Positions 43,738 through 52,106 of a stretch of 64,000 nucleotides of DNA are shown piece after piece (the first letter of the stretch is position 1; each line of letters opens with the position of its first letter). The notes beneath the pieces are model-generated. The model saw only the letters and a list, made by a program, of their open reading frames with translations, was not told the DNA's origin and did not search any database. The translations under genes and the position numbers were made by a program. This DNA comes from Phycisphaeraceae bacterium (GTDB lineage: Bacteria; Planctomycetota; Phycisphaerae; Phycisphaerales; Phycisphaeraceae): contig JANQFR010000087.1 of assembly GCA_028277745.1 (NCBI GenBank), positions 1 through 64,000 on the forward strand, written 5' to 3'.

Positions 43738-46146
43738 ATGAATCAAGCAAACCGGACGCTGGTCCCCGTGGCGACGCCTGAGTCGGACCGCGGGATACGG
43801 CGGCAATATGCGATCGACGACGCGGCCTGGCTGTGGCATCCCCACGTCGCGATCGACGAATGCGCCGGCCTGCGGTTTACGTTGGACGTGCGTGTGCCGG
43901 CGGCGACTCAGGCCCGGCTGCACCTCTCCGCCGACCAGCGGTTTGAATGGTTCATCGGTGACGCGCGCATTGGCATCGGACCCGATCGCAGCGATGTGGA
44001 GCACTGGAGCTTCCATTCCTACGACGTCGCCCTCGACGCCGGCGAGCACCGGATCGCCGCCCACGTGTGGTGGCTGGGGGAGATGGCGCCCGCCGCGCAG
44101 CGCACGTGGCGCGGCGGCTTTGTCTTCGCGGCCGAGGACGAACCCTGGACAGCGCTGTTCAACACCGGCACGGCGCCCTGGCGGGTCCAACGCATCACCA
44201 ACTGGGCGTTGGCCCGCAAGGCGATGAGCACCTACCACGTCATCGGGCCGCAACAGACGGTTGACGGCCGCCGCCCGCGTTTCGACCCGCCCGTTGAGCC
44301 GGCGGTCGTGCGTCAGCCGGTGAAGTCCAATGATTTCGGCATCCTGACCCCGGGCTGGCGCACGTATCCCAGTCCTCTGCCGGACATGCTCGCTGTGCCG
44401 GGCGGTCTGGGGCGGGTCCGTGCCGCGAGCGGCTTCGAGGCGCCTTCGCCGACGGAGGAGGGGGCCGCGCCACGTCTCGTCGACGAGTCGGACATGACGC
44501 CCGACCGCCTCGCGCCGTGGCGGGAAATGCTGGAGAACAACGCCGCGCTCGAGGTCCCGGCCGGGCGATCGTGCTGGGCGATCTTCGAGTTGGCCGACTA
44601 TCAGTGCGGCTTCCCGGAAGCCGGGCTCGACGGCGCCGGCCAAGTCACCATCGAGTGGGCCGAGTCGCTTTTTGAGAGCACCCCGCGGGCTGGCCAGAGG
44701 CACAAGGGGCGGCGCGACGCCGTGGCGGGCAAAACATTCTTCGGCTTTGGCGATACCTTTATCGCCGGGGAACACCAACAGGATTTCACCGGGCACTGGT
44801 GGCGCAGCGGGCGGTTCCTGCGGGTCCGGGCGGAGGCGGCGGACCGGCCGCTGGTGCTCCGACGCCTGGGCGTGCTCGAAACGCGCTACCCGCTGCACAA
44901 CGCATCCGCCTGGTCCAGCGACGACGCCGACCTCGACGCCGTCGCGCCGCTCGCATGGCGCGGGCTGCAGATGTGCATGCACGAAACTTACATCGATTGC
45001 CCTTACTACGAGCAGATGATGTACGTCGGCGACACGCGCATCCAGATGCTGATCAACCACGTGGTCAGCACCGACGATCGCCTGGTCAAACGCGGGATCG
45101 AGCTGTTCGACTGGTCGCGGTCCCGCGGCGGGCTGGTGGCCGAGCGGTATCCCAGCACGCCGTATCAGCTGAGCCCAACGTTCGCGATGATCTGGACCGC
45201 GATGGTGCGGGACTATGCGTGGTGGCGCGACGACCCGGCATGGATCAGACAACGTCTGCCCGGCGTCCGCAGCCTGATCGATCACCTCCTGTTGCTTCTG
45301 GACCCCGACGGGTTCCTCGCCGACCTGCCGGGCTGGCCCTTTGTGGACTGGGTCGAAGACGCCGCCTGGGAAGCGGGGTATCCCCCTTCAGCGAAACGCG
45401 GGGGCGTGTCCGCTATCGTCAACCTGCACCTGGTGCTGGCGCTCCGCGCTGCCGAGCAACTCGAGCGGTGGCACGGCGAGGCGGCGCTCGCCGAACGCTT
45501 CGGGCGTCTGGCCGACGAGCACGCGGCCAGGATCGCCCGGCGGTTCTGGCGCGATGACCCCGGCCTGCTGGCGGATGACGACCAGGGTCATCTCAGCGAG
45601 CACGCCCAGTGCCTCGCGCTGCTGACCGACGCGCTGGATGAAACACAACGCGGGCGGTGTTTCGCGTCGTTAACGACGCACCCTCGCCTGGCGCGCACCA
45701 CCGTCTATTTCAGCCATTACCTTTTGGACACCTTCCACCGCTTCGGCCGGGGCGACCTGATCCTGCGCCGCCTGGAATTCTGGAAAAGCCTGGTCGAGAA
45801 CGGGTTGAAAACACCCGCGGAAATGCCCGAGCCGTCCCGCTCGGATTGCCACGCCTGGGGCTCGCACCCCCTCTTCCATTTCCACGCCAGCCTCGCCGGC
45901 GTCCGGCCGGGGGCGCCCGGCTTTGCCGCCATCGACATCCGCCCCACCCCCGGCCCGCTCCGCCGCCTAGCAAGCCGCGTGCCCCACCCCCGCGGCACGG
46001 TCGACGTCGAGATCGAAACCCTCGATCAAGACCGGACGCAGATCACCGTGAAGCTCCCCCCCGGCATTCCCGGGCGCCTGCAATGGAAAGAGGAACGCCG
46101 GCCGCTCGACGCCGGCGGGGCTCACACCCTCGTGGTCCGCTCCTGA
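43738..46146 (+). CDS. GH78 alpha-L-rhamnosidase-like glycosidase
   Basis: 802 aa without a signal peptide, so intracellular. N-terminal beta domains (to about 380) are followed by the (alpha/alpha)6 barrel: YIDCPYYEQMMYVGDTRIQM contains the GH78 catalytic-site pattern with candidate acid Glu425, then VDWVEDAAW and the C-terminal CHAWGSHPLFHFHASLAGVR and a beta-sandwich tail. It removes terminal rhamnose from imported oligosaccharides. CATAAT lies 9 nt before the ATG. The WYL regulator downstream may control it. Confidence 0.88.
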   Translation: MNQANRTLVPVATPESDRGIRRQYAIDDAAWLWHPHVAIDECAGLRFTLDVRVPAATQARLHLSADQRFEWFIGDARIGIGPDRSDVEHWSFHSYDVALDAGEHRIAAHVWWLGEMAPAAQRTWRGGFVFAAEDEPWTALFNTGTAPWRVQRITNWALARKAMSTYHVIGPQQTVDGRRPRFDPPVEPAVVRQPVKSNDFGILTPGWRTYPSPLPDMLAVPGGLGRVRAASGFEAPSPTEEGAAPRLVDESDMTPDRLAPWREMLENNAALEVPAGRSCWAIFELADYQCGFPEAGLDGAGQVTIEWAESLFESTPRAGQRHKGRRDAVAGKTFFGFGDTFIAGEHQQDFTGHWWRSGRFLRVRAEAADRPLVLRRLGVLETRYPLHNASAWSSDDADLDAVAPLAWRGLQMCMHETYIDCPYYEQMMYVGDTRIQMLINHVVSTDDRLVKRGIELFDWSRSRGGLVAERYPSTPYQLSPTFAMIWTAMVRDYAWWRDDPAWIRQRLPGVRSLIDHLLLLLDPDGFLADLPGWPFVDWVEDAAWEAGYPPSAKRGGVSAIVNLHLVLALRAAEQLERWHGEAALAERFGRLADEHAARIARRFWRDDPGLLADDDQGHLSEHAQCLALLTDALDETQRGRCFASLTTHPRLARTTVYFSHYLLDTFHRFGRGDLILRRLEFWKSLVENGLKTPAEMPEPSRSDCHAWGSHPLFHFHASLAGVRPGAPGFAAIDIRPTPGPLRRLASRVPHPRGTVDVEIETLDQDRTQITVKLPPGIPGRLQWKEERRPLDAGGAHTLVVRS

Positions 46147-46193
46147 CAGCCCCTCCTGTCCGGAAATAGCGGAGCGTCTGGTTGCGGAGCGCC

Positions 46194-46215
46194 GGCGTTT
46201 TGTCAAAACTACGCC
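46194..46215 (+). promoter_or_regulatory. Possible operator just before the WYL regulator gene
   Basis: GGCGT...ACGCC flank an inner palindrome TTTTG-T-CAAAA (46198-46208). The site ends 1 nt before the ATG at 46217. Candidate autoregulatory site; a single copy only, so weak evidence. Confidence 0.35.
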
Positions 46216-46216
46216 T

Positions 46217-47224
46217 ATGTCCGGGAACGGCTCTTTGCTGGCAAGGCTCTTACGGATCATTACGATGATCCAGGGGGATCGTCGATGGCGACCGGCGGCC
46301 ATTGCAGAATACCTGGGCGTTGGTGAGCGAACGGTCTATCGCGACCTCAAACGCCTCAAAGAAGGGGGCGTGCCCGTCGCTTTTGACGAAAAAATCGGCG
46401 GCTACTACATCCGGCGCGGTTTCTTTCTGCCGCCGATCGATCTCACGGCGGAAGAAGCCTGTGCGTTGCTCCTGCTCGCGGAGCGCGTCGGCGGAGCGGA
46501 CCAACTGCCGCTGACCCGGCCGGCCGGCAGCGCCCTGGAAAAGCTTAAAGGCGGCTTGCCCGAATCCTTGCGCGATGCGGTGAATGAGATTCTCCCACGC
46601 GTGTCGTTTCACCTGGCCGCGAGCGAGTCCGAGGGGATCGAAGACGCTTGGTCGACGGTATCCCGCGCGATCGCCGAGCAGCGCTCGCTGCGCTGTCGGT
46701 ATGAGCCGTCGGGGCGTCCGAACGGAGCGGAACCGGCCGGTTTCTTCCTGCTCGACCCCTACCACCTGTATTGGGGCCAGCGGGCGTGGTACGTAATCGG
46801 CAAGCATCACGGCCGAGGCGAAGCCCGCACGCTCAGGCTGGGACGCTTCACGCACGTCGAGATGACCGATGCGGGGTTTGATGCGCCCGAGGACTTCACG
46901 CTTGACGGATACCTCGGCCAAGCCTGGCGGATGATCCCCGGCGACCGCGTCCGGCGGCGCGTCGTGCTCCGCTTCGACGCGACCGTGGCGGAAACCGTGG
47001 CCGACACCTTCTGGCACCGATCGCAAGAGGTGGAGGAACACGACGACGGCTCGATCACCGCGCGCTTCGAGATCGACGGCCTCGACGAGATCGGATGGTG
47101 GGCCCTCGGCTACGGCCCCCACTGCGAGGTGATCGAGCCCGCGGAGTTGCGCACGCAAGTCGCCGGGTTGGCTCAAGCCGCCGCCCGTCATTACGCGGAC
47201 GACGCGGGCGGCGCCGGCTCATGA
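46217..47224 (+). CDS. WYL-domain transcriptional regulator (HTH_11 + WYL)
   Basis: 335 aa. N-terminal winged helix (LLRIITMIQGDRRWRPAAIA, LGVGERTVYRDLKRLKEGG) and a WYL sensor domain (about 140-330) with YHLYWGQRAWYVIGKH, the W-Y-V variant of the WYL motif. WYL proteins bind nucleic acids or nucleotides and often regulate metabolism or defence. It lies 70 bp after the rhamnosidase gene on the same strand, so local control of that gene is the simplest reading. Its 3' end overlaps the convergent kinase-like gene by 34 bp. Confidence 0.9.
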   Translation: MSGNGSLLARLLRIITMIQGDRRWRPAAIAEYLGVGERTVYRDLKRLKEGGVPVAFDEKIGGYYIRRGFFLPPIDLTAEEACALLLLAERVGGADQLPLTRPAGSALEKLKGGLPESLRDAVNEILPRVSFHLAASESEGIEDAWSTVSRAIAEQRSLRCRYEPSGRPNGAEPAGFFLLDPYHLYWGQRAWYVIGKHHGRGEARTLRLGRFTHVEMTDAGFDAPEDFTLDGYLGQAWRMIPGDRVRRRVVLRFDATVAETVADTFWHRSQEVEEHDDGSITARFEIDGLDEIGWWALGYGPHCEVIEPAELRTQVAGLAQAAARHYADDAGGAGS

Positions 47225-47742
47225 CGCCCGCCCGACGCCGGGGCGAAGCCGATGTTGCCGGGGTGCAGGTCCTCCAGCCACACCCCGTACCGCCGCCCGA
47301 GCTCGCCGTAGATCGCCAGCACCGCCGGCCACTGCCCGGGCTCGAACAGCGACTCCCAGTGCGCCCACCGCTCCTCGATGACTTGCGGGTCATCCCGGAA
47401 CACCTCTTCCCACGACACGTCCAGCCGGGCCTTCCCGAAATCGAGCACGAACGGCGGCGACACGATCGACATCTCGATGACGCCGAGGACGTCGTCATAT
47501 CTCAAGAGCTGCGGCGCCGTATGCCCCTGAACGGACGTCACCTGATGCTGGCGTAGCCTTAGGTAGGCGTCGCGCTCCCGGCCATAGGCCTCAACGCGAT
47601 CGAAGACCTTGACCGCTGAGAGGCTGGGGGTTTCGACCACAAGCCCCTCCAGGCCCGAGCCGAGCCGTCTGCACACGGAAAGACGGCCTGCCGAAATGAG
47701 CCTTTCCAGCCGTTGCGCCGCGGGTATACTGAATCCTGTCAT
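47191..47742 (-). CDS. Protein-kinase-like-fold protein (small)
   Basis: 182 aa. GSGLEGLVVETPSLSAVKVFDR resembles a glycine-rich loop and VAIK-like strand; LEDLHPGNIGFA resembles the catalytic loop H-x-x-N of aminoglycoside/choline kinase-like folds. The metal-binding DFG is not clear (VLDFGKARLDV occurs earlier in the sequence than expected), so it may be a pseudokinase or another family. Its ATG at 47742 overlaps, head to head, the ATG of the 91-aa gene at 47741 within TCATGA. Confidence 0.6.
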   Translation of the reverse strand: MTGFSIPAAQRLERLISAGRLSVCRRLGSGLEGLVVETPSLSAVKVFDRVEAYGRERDAYLRLRQHQVTSVQGHTAPQLLRYDDVLGVIEMSIVSPPFVLDFGKARLDVSWEEVFRDDPQVIEERWAHWESLFEPGQWPAVLAIYGELGRRYGVWLEDLHPGNIGFAPASGGRHEPAPPASSA

Positions 47743-48016
47743 GAAGAATCGCGCCCCAGAAGGCCCGCATTCCGCCGTCGTCCGGCTCTGGCTGGAATGC
47801 AGCGGCAAGACCATCCCGCTCGCCCAGGTCGCGCCGGACTGGGTGATCCCGCGCGAGCCGCGGTTGCTGCCCCCGGGCGAAGCGGTGGTCGTGGTCGAGA
47901 TCGACGGCCACCCCCGGCGGCGCCCAGTTTTTCTACCTCAAGGCATGTCGTCAACTCCCGATCAAGTCGTCCCAACGTCACCGCGACCCGCGGTTCTCAA
48001 TGAAGCCGTGCCGTGA
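47741..48016 (+). CDS. Small conserved protein of unknown function
   Basis: 91 aa. The first 65 residues (LWLECSGKTIPLAQVAPDW, then PPGEAVVVVEIDGHPRRRPV) form a compact beta-rich pattern seen in short planctomycete proteins; no function known. The last 25 residues look unstructured and overlap a degenerate CRISPR repeat, so the original gene may have ended near residue 68. TATACT ends 10 nt before the ATG. Confidence 0.55.
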   Translation: MKNRAPEGPHSAVVRLWLECSGKTIPLAQVAPDWVIPREPRLLPPGEAVVVVEIDGHPRRRPVFLPQGMSSTPDQVVPTSPRPAVLNEAVP

Positions 48017-48028
48017 AGGCACGGAGAA
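47994..48028 (-). CRISPR. Single degenerate CRISPR repeat upstream of the cas operon, inverted
   Basis: On the minus strand this stretch matches 27 of the 36 positions of the array repeat with one single-base gap (shared: CCGT-CCTTCAC, ACGGCT, CATTGA). The hairpin is kept with a compensated pair: stem CCGTACC/GGTACGG in the array is CCGTGCC/GGCACGG here (48006-48024). No T-run follows, so it is not an obvious terminator. It lies about 500 bp before cas3. It could be a relic of an old array or a repeat-like RNA element similar in principle to the degenerate repeats that control some type I cas operons. Confidence 0.75.
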
Positions 48029-48250
48029 GGCGCTTGCAGCCAGTGTAATCTTTTCACAAGCATCGCTTCCAGGAAAGCGCATATCCGCTAACGAAATCTG
48101 GTCCTAATTGATTCACCTGAGAAAACGGGGGCAATTGCCTCGAACAAAATGACCGGGATTTACGCCTCTGCCATGACGCTGTCAGTGGCCATCCGTGCTT
48201 TCGTTCATACTGCCTCTATCACACGGACGTGACCGGATGAAAGGCGGGCG

Positions 48251-48532
48251 ATGGAGCGCGCGGCGCATTGGCCCTGGGCGGGGGCGTGCGAGCCGCCGGA
48301 CGGCCTGTCCGGCGAGCGGCTCTGGCGGTGGTGTGTGCTGCGGACGCTGCGGGACGCACGGCTGGCGCGGGCCCGGGGCCGGTGGATGAGCCGGTCGGCG
48401 ATGGAGCGGCGCTTCGCCCGCCGGTGGGCCCAGGCGATGAAGGGCGGGCCAGACACGGGGCGCCAACGAACCACCGAACAGGGCCGGGCGATCCTCCGGC
48501 GGGCATACGACACGGGGACATTCAAGACATGA
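48251..48532 (+). CDS. Small very basic protein, first gene of the cas operon
   Basis: 93 aa, extremely arginine-rich (about 20 R), with W-rich helical segments (LWRWCVLRTLRDARLARARG, MERRFARRWAQAMKG). No family recognised. GAAAGG (48239-48244) is 6 nt before the ATG, and its stop overlaps the cas3 start as ATGA, so it is translationally coupled to cas3. Such a gene is not part of the I-G set I know. It may bind nucleic acid. It could also be a short translated leader that only sets the cas3 expression level. Confidence 0.6.
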   Translation: MERAAHWPWAGACEPPDGLSGERLWRWCVLRTLRDARLARARGRWMSRSAMERRFARRWAQAMKGGPDTGRQRTTEQGRAILRRAYDTGTFKT

Positions 48533-51342
48533 CGGACACACCTCCGGGCTTCGAAACGGCGTTCCACGCCCTGACGGGGTTTCAACCGTTCCCCTGGCAG
48601 CGACGGCTGTTCGACCGCCTCGTGGCCGGCGATTGGCCGGACGCCCTGGACATCCCGACCGGGCTGGGCAAGACCTCGGTGATGCCGATCTGGCTGCTGG
48701 CGCTGGCGTCGGGGAGCGCATCTCCCGGGGGCGTGCCGCGTCGGTTGGTGTATGTCGTAAACCGTCGGACGATCGTGGACCAGGCGACGGAGGCGGCCGC
48801 GCAACTGTACGATCGGCTTTCCGATCCGTCCTTGCGGACCTGCCGCGAGCGGTTGGCTCGTCTGGCGGGCCAACCCAATCCTTCCGAGGCCTCCGAGAAG
48901 GATTGTCTGGCGATCAGCACGCTTCGCGGGCGGCTCGCGGACAACCGGGCCTGGATGCGTGACGCCGCGCGGCCGGCGATCATCGTCGGCACCGTGGACA
49001 TGATCGGCAGCCGACTGCTGTTCGGCGCCTACCGATCGAGCTGGAAGCAGCGGGCGATGCAGGCCGGGCTGATCGGCCGGGACGCCTTGATCGTTCATGA
49101 CGAATCGCATCTGACGCAACCGTTTCAGTGGCTCCTGGAATGGGTGCGGAAAATACAGGAACACGACGGGTTCAGCGGCCGCCGACTGCGGGTCCTGGCG
49201 ATGTCGGCCACGTCGGTGGAGGAAGGCCGCAATGACCGGCCCACCAACGTTCCAACGCACGCCCCTGCCGTTTTCACACTGAACGATGCGGACCGGGCCG
49301 AGCCCATGGTCCGCCAGCGGCTCCACGCCGCCAAGCGATTGCGGCTGCACCCCACCGAGAGGCGGAGCCAGATCAAACGGCTGGCCGAGTTGGCCGCGGC
49401 GCACGAGGGCGGGGCCCGGCGGGTGATCATCTATGTCCGTTCGCCCGATGACGCCGACAAGGTGGTCAACGAGTTGACCGGCAAATCCCACGGCGTCGAC
49501 GCTGAGCGCGTCGCGCTGCTGACCGGCACGATCCGCGGCTTGGAGCGCGACCGGCTGGCTGAGGGAAAAGTGATCCGGGCGTTGGCCGGGCGGGATGAAC
49601 CGATTGATCAGACGCATTACCTGGTCTCGACCTCGGCCGGCGAGGTCGGCGCCGACTTCGATGCGGATCACCTGGTCTGCGACGCGGCCGCGCTCGACAG
49701 CCTCGTGCAGCGGCTCGGCCGGGTGAACCGGCGGGGCGAGGCGGAGCAGGCGGCGCGTATCGACGTGGTCCACGACGCTAAACCGCCGGTCAGACCCAGC
49801 CCCGTTGAGGCCGCCGCGATGAAGACCCTGGCCCTGCTCGAATCGGTGGCCGAAGACGACGACGGCGGTCGCGACGTCTCGCCCGCCGCGTTGCGTCACT
49901 TCGTGGACGGGCTGTCGCCCGACGACCGCCACGCCGCCTCTTCGCCGACGCCCGCCTGGTCGGCGCCGCATGAAGCGGTGCTCGACGCCTGGTCATTGAC
50001 CAGCGTGCGCGACCCCTGGCCATTGGCACACGGCATCGCGCCCTATCTGCACGGCCTCGAGGACGATCAGCCGCCCGAGACGACCGTTGCCTGGCGGGAA
50101 GAATTGAATGAAACCCGGGTTCCAGCAGATCCATCGCGGGCCGACCTTGAAGCGCTGGAGCCGTTGTTCAAGCGTCTCTACGCCTCGCACCGGCTTCAGA
50201 CGCACGAAACATTGACGCAGCGGGGGCGCCCGCCCAAGAAGCTGGTTCAATTAATTGCTAGGGCCCGTGATGCCGTGCTTGAGAAGTTGACGGGAGACGA
50301 GCGGACCCAGCCGGTCGTGGTGATCCGACGAGGCGACAAATGGGCCGCGCACGCGGTCACCGCGTGGGCCGATGACCGGGCCATCGCGGACGCCGTCACT
50401 GGGGCCACCGTGATCCTGCCGGTGGGTTTCGGCGGGTTGAGCGGCAAAGGGATGCTCAACCCGGATGCGAAAGACGCACCCCAAGCCGGGCTGGATGTCG
50501 CCGACGACCAGGAATATCAGAAGGAGGCGCCGCGGAGACGATTTCTGCTCGAACGTGACGAAGATGGGGGTTGGAGCGTGAGTGCATTGGGCCCCAAGCA
50601 GGAACTTGCGGCGGGGCTTGCCGACGAAAGCGCAGCCCGGGACCGAGGCATCGAATGGATCGAGCAAGACCAAAGACGGATGCGCGTCACCCAGCGGCTG
50701 GCATTGCGCACCGATGCCAGCGGCGACGCAGACCGTGTGCTGCTGGTGGCCGGGCCGCGTGAAGCTCCCAGCAAGCAAAAAAACGCGGTGCTCTTGGCCG
50801 ATCACGTCAGCGATGTCGTCGAGCGGGTCGATCGGGCTGCCGGCGGGCTGGGTTTTCACGAAGCGTGGCAAGCCGTTTGTCGCGTGGCGGCCGAGCTGCA
50901 CGACGAGGGTAAAAAGCAGCCCGTCTGGCAAAACGCGGTGTCCAACCCCAACCCGGACGAACCCTGGGGCAAGTCCGGGCGCAAAGGCATGAATGGGAAA
51001 ATCCTCAACGGCTACCGACACGACTTGCGTTCGATGATCGATGCGTTGAACGACCCTCGCTTCACATCCCTGGACGAGGCCGGCCGGGACCTGGTGTTGC
51101 ACCTGATCGCCACGCACCACGGCTTCGGCCGGCCGCACTTCACGCCGGAAGCGATCGAGCACCGGGCCAACGGCCTCGGCCCGCTGGATGACCGGCTCAG
51201 CCCGGCCGCGATCGCGCAGCGGTTCGACCGCCTGCAACGCCGGTTCGGGCACTGGGGCCTGGCGTGGCTCGAAGCGGTCTTCATGTCCGCCGACATCGCC
51301 GCCAGCGCCGACACCGACGCCGACGAGCAGGAGGACGGATGA
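48529..51342 (+). CDS. cas3: Type I-G Cas3 helicase-nuclease with C-terminal HD domain
   Basis: 937 aa. Superfamily 2 helicase first: FQPFPWQRRLFDRL (Q-like motif), DIPTGLGKTS (Walker A, K48), HDESH box at about 191-194, SATSVEE, SAGEVGADFDADHLVCD and QRLGRVNRRG (motif VI). The HD nuclease is at the C-terminus: ELHDEGKK (H791-D792) and THHGFGRPHF. This helicase-then-HD order is characteristic of subtype I-G (old I-U); most Cas3 proteins have HD first. It unwinds and degrades target DNA after Cascade binding. Confidence 0.95.
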   Translation: MTDTPPGFETAFHALTGFQPFPWQRRLFDRLVAGDWPDALDIPTGLGKTSVMPIWLLALASGSASPGGVPRRLVYVVNRRTIVDQATEAAAQLYDRLSDPSLRTCRERLARLAGQPNPSEASEKDCLAISTLRGRLADNRAWMRDAARPAIIVGTVDMIGSRLLFGAYRSSWKQRAMQAGLIGRDALIVHDESHLTQPFQWLLEWVRKIQEHDGFSGRRLRVLAMSATSVEEGRNDRPTNVPTHAPAVFTLNDADRAEPMVRQRLHAAKRLRLHPTERRSQIKRLAELAAAHEGGARRVIIYVRSPDDADKVVNELTGKSHGVDAERVALLTGTIRGLERDRLAEGKVIRALAGRDEPIDQTHYLVSTSAGEVGADFDADHLVCDAAALDSLVQRLGRVNRRGEAEQAARIDVVHDAKPPVRPSPVEAAAMKTLALLESVAEDDDGGRDVSPAALRHFVDGLSPDDRHAASSPTPAWSAPHEAVLDAWSLTSVRDPWPLAHGIAPYLHGLEDDQPPETTVAWREELNETRVPADPSRADLEALEPLFKRLYASHRLQTHETLTQRGRPPKKLVQLIARARDAVLEKLTGDERTQPVVVIRRGDKWAAHAVTAWADDRAIADAVTGATVILPVGFGGLSGKGMLNPDAKDAPQAGLDVADDQEYQKEAPRRRFLLERDEDGGWSVSALGPKQELAAGLADESAARDRGIEWIEQDQRRMRVTQRLALRTDASGDADRVLLVAGPREAPSKQKNAVLLADHVSDVVERVDRAAGGLGFHEAWQAVCRVAAELHDEGKKQPVWQNAVSNPNPDEPWGKSGRKGMNGKILNGYRHDLRSMIDALNDPRFTSLDEAGRDLVLHLIATHHGFGRPHFTPEAIEHRANGLGPLDDRLSPAAIAQRFDRLQRRFGHWGLAWLEAVFMSADIAASADTDADEQEDG

Positions 51343-52106
51343 TGGAGCACCCAAGCCCCACGATCACGATCGACGTTGATGTCGCCAACCCCGGCCAGTT
51401 CCTCGCCTGCTGCGGGCTGCTCGAATTGGCGAGCCGGCTGGATGAAGAGGCGTTGGGGTGGTTCACGACAGGACGCTTCCATCTCCGCGGCGCGGCCGGT
51501 GAATTATTCAAGCATGTTCACGAGGTGGATGTGATCCCGATCCTTGATGATGACGGCAGCGACCCGCCGTCTCCTCCTGTGCGGTTTGATCATCCATTCG
51601 GGCTGGTCCTGGATTGGTGGGAGGATGAAACGGCGACACGATCGGGTTTCAAGACGTGGTCCGGCGGACAAACCGTCATCGGGTTCATCGACGGCATGCG
51701 TGAACTCATGCGCCAGCACGGGAACCAAAACACCGATCTGCTCACCCGGGTGTCTGCCGTGGACAAGCCAAAACCCTTTTACTTTGACAGCCGGCTGTCA
51801 CGGCTGACCGCGATCGACATGGGCTTTTCCACGGAGAAATTCACCGCCTCGTTTTCTCCGAGCGTTGAATTCCTGACGCTGGTCGGCCTGCAACGCTTCC
51901 GCCCGATCACGGTCAAAGACCGCGAGCGTTATTACGGCTATCACACCTGGGAACAGCCGCTGCCCGTGCGCATCGCCGCCGCCGTCGCTCATGGCTTGAG
52001 CCCCAACCTCTCCCTTCAATCGTTCACCTTCCCGTTGGTCGTGCGGACCGGCGGGAAATACAAAGCTTTCGGCCCCGCAATCCCCGACAGGAGCAACCAT
52101 GCCTGA
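51342..52106 (+). CDS. csb3: Type I-G Cascade subunit Csb3 (Cas8-like large subunit)
   Basis: 254 aa. Starts ITIDVDVANPGQFLACCGLL, a pattern shared by Csb3 and related I-U large-subunit proteins; LGWFTTGRFHLRG and PVRFDHPFGLVLDWW follow. GGAGG is 7 nt before ATG 51342, which overlaps the cas3 stop by one base. In I-G loci this position is filled by csx17 or csb3; this is the csb3 variant. Probably helps recognise the PAM and recruit Cas3. Shorter than Csx17 by far. Confidence 0.85.
   Translation: MEHPSPTITIDVDVANPGQFLACCGLLELASRLDEEALGWFTTGRFHLRGAAGELFKHVHEVDVIPILDDDGSDPPSPPVRFDHPFGLVLDWWEDETATRSGFKTWSGGQTVIGFIDGMRELMRQHGNQNTDLLTRVSAVDKPKPFYFDSRLSRLTAIDMGFSTEKFTASFSPSVEFLTLVGLQRFRPITVKDRERYYGYHTWEQPLPVRIAAAVAHGLSPNLSLQSFTFPLVVRTGGKYKAFGPAIPDRSNHA

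Noticed and set aside
46194-46215. WYL operator as a firm call
   Set aside because: Only one imperfect palindrome was found and no second copy at the rhamnosidase promoter, so it is kept only as a low-confidence feature.
48006-48024. The hairpin at the end of the 91-aa gene as an intrinsic terminator
   Set aside because: No T-run follows on either strand, and similarity to the CRISPR repeat extends well beyond the stem.
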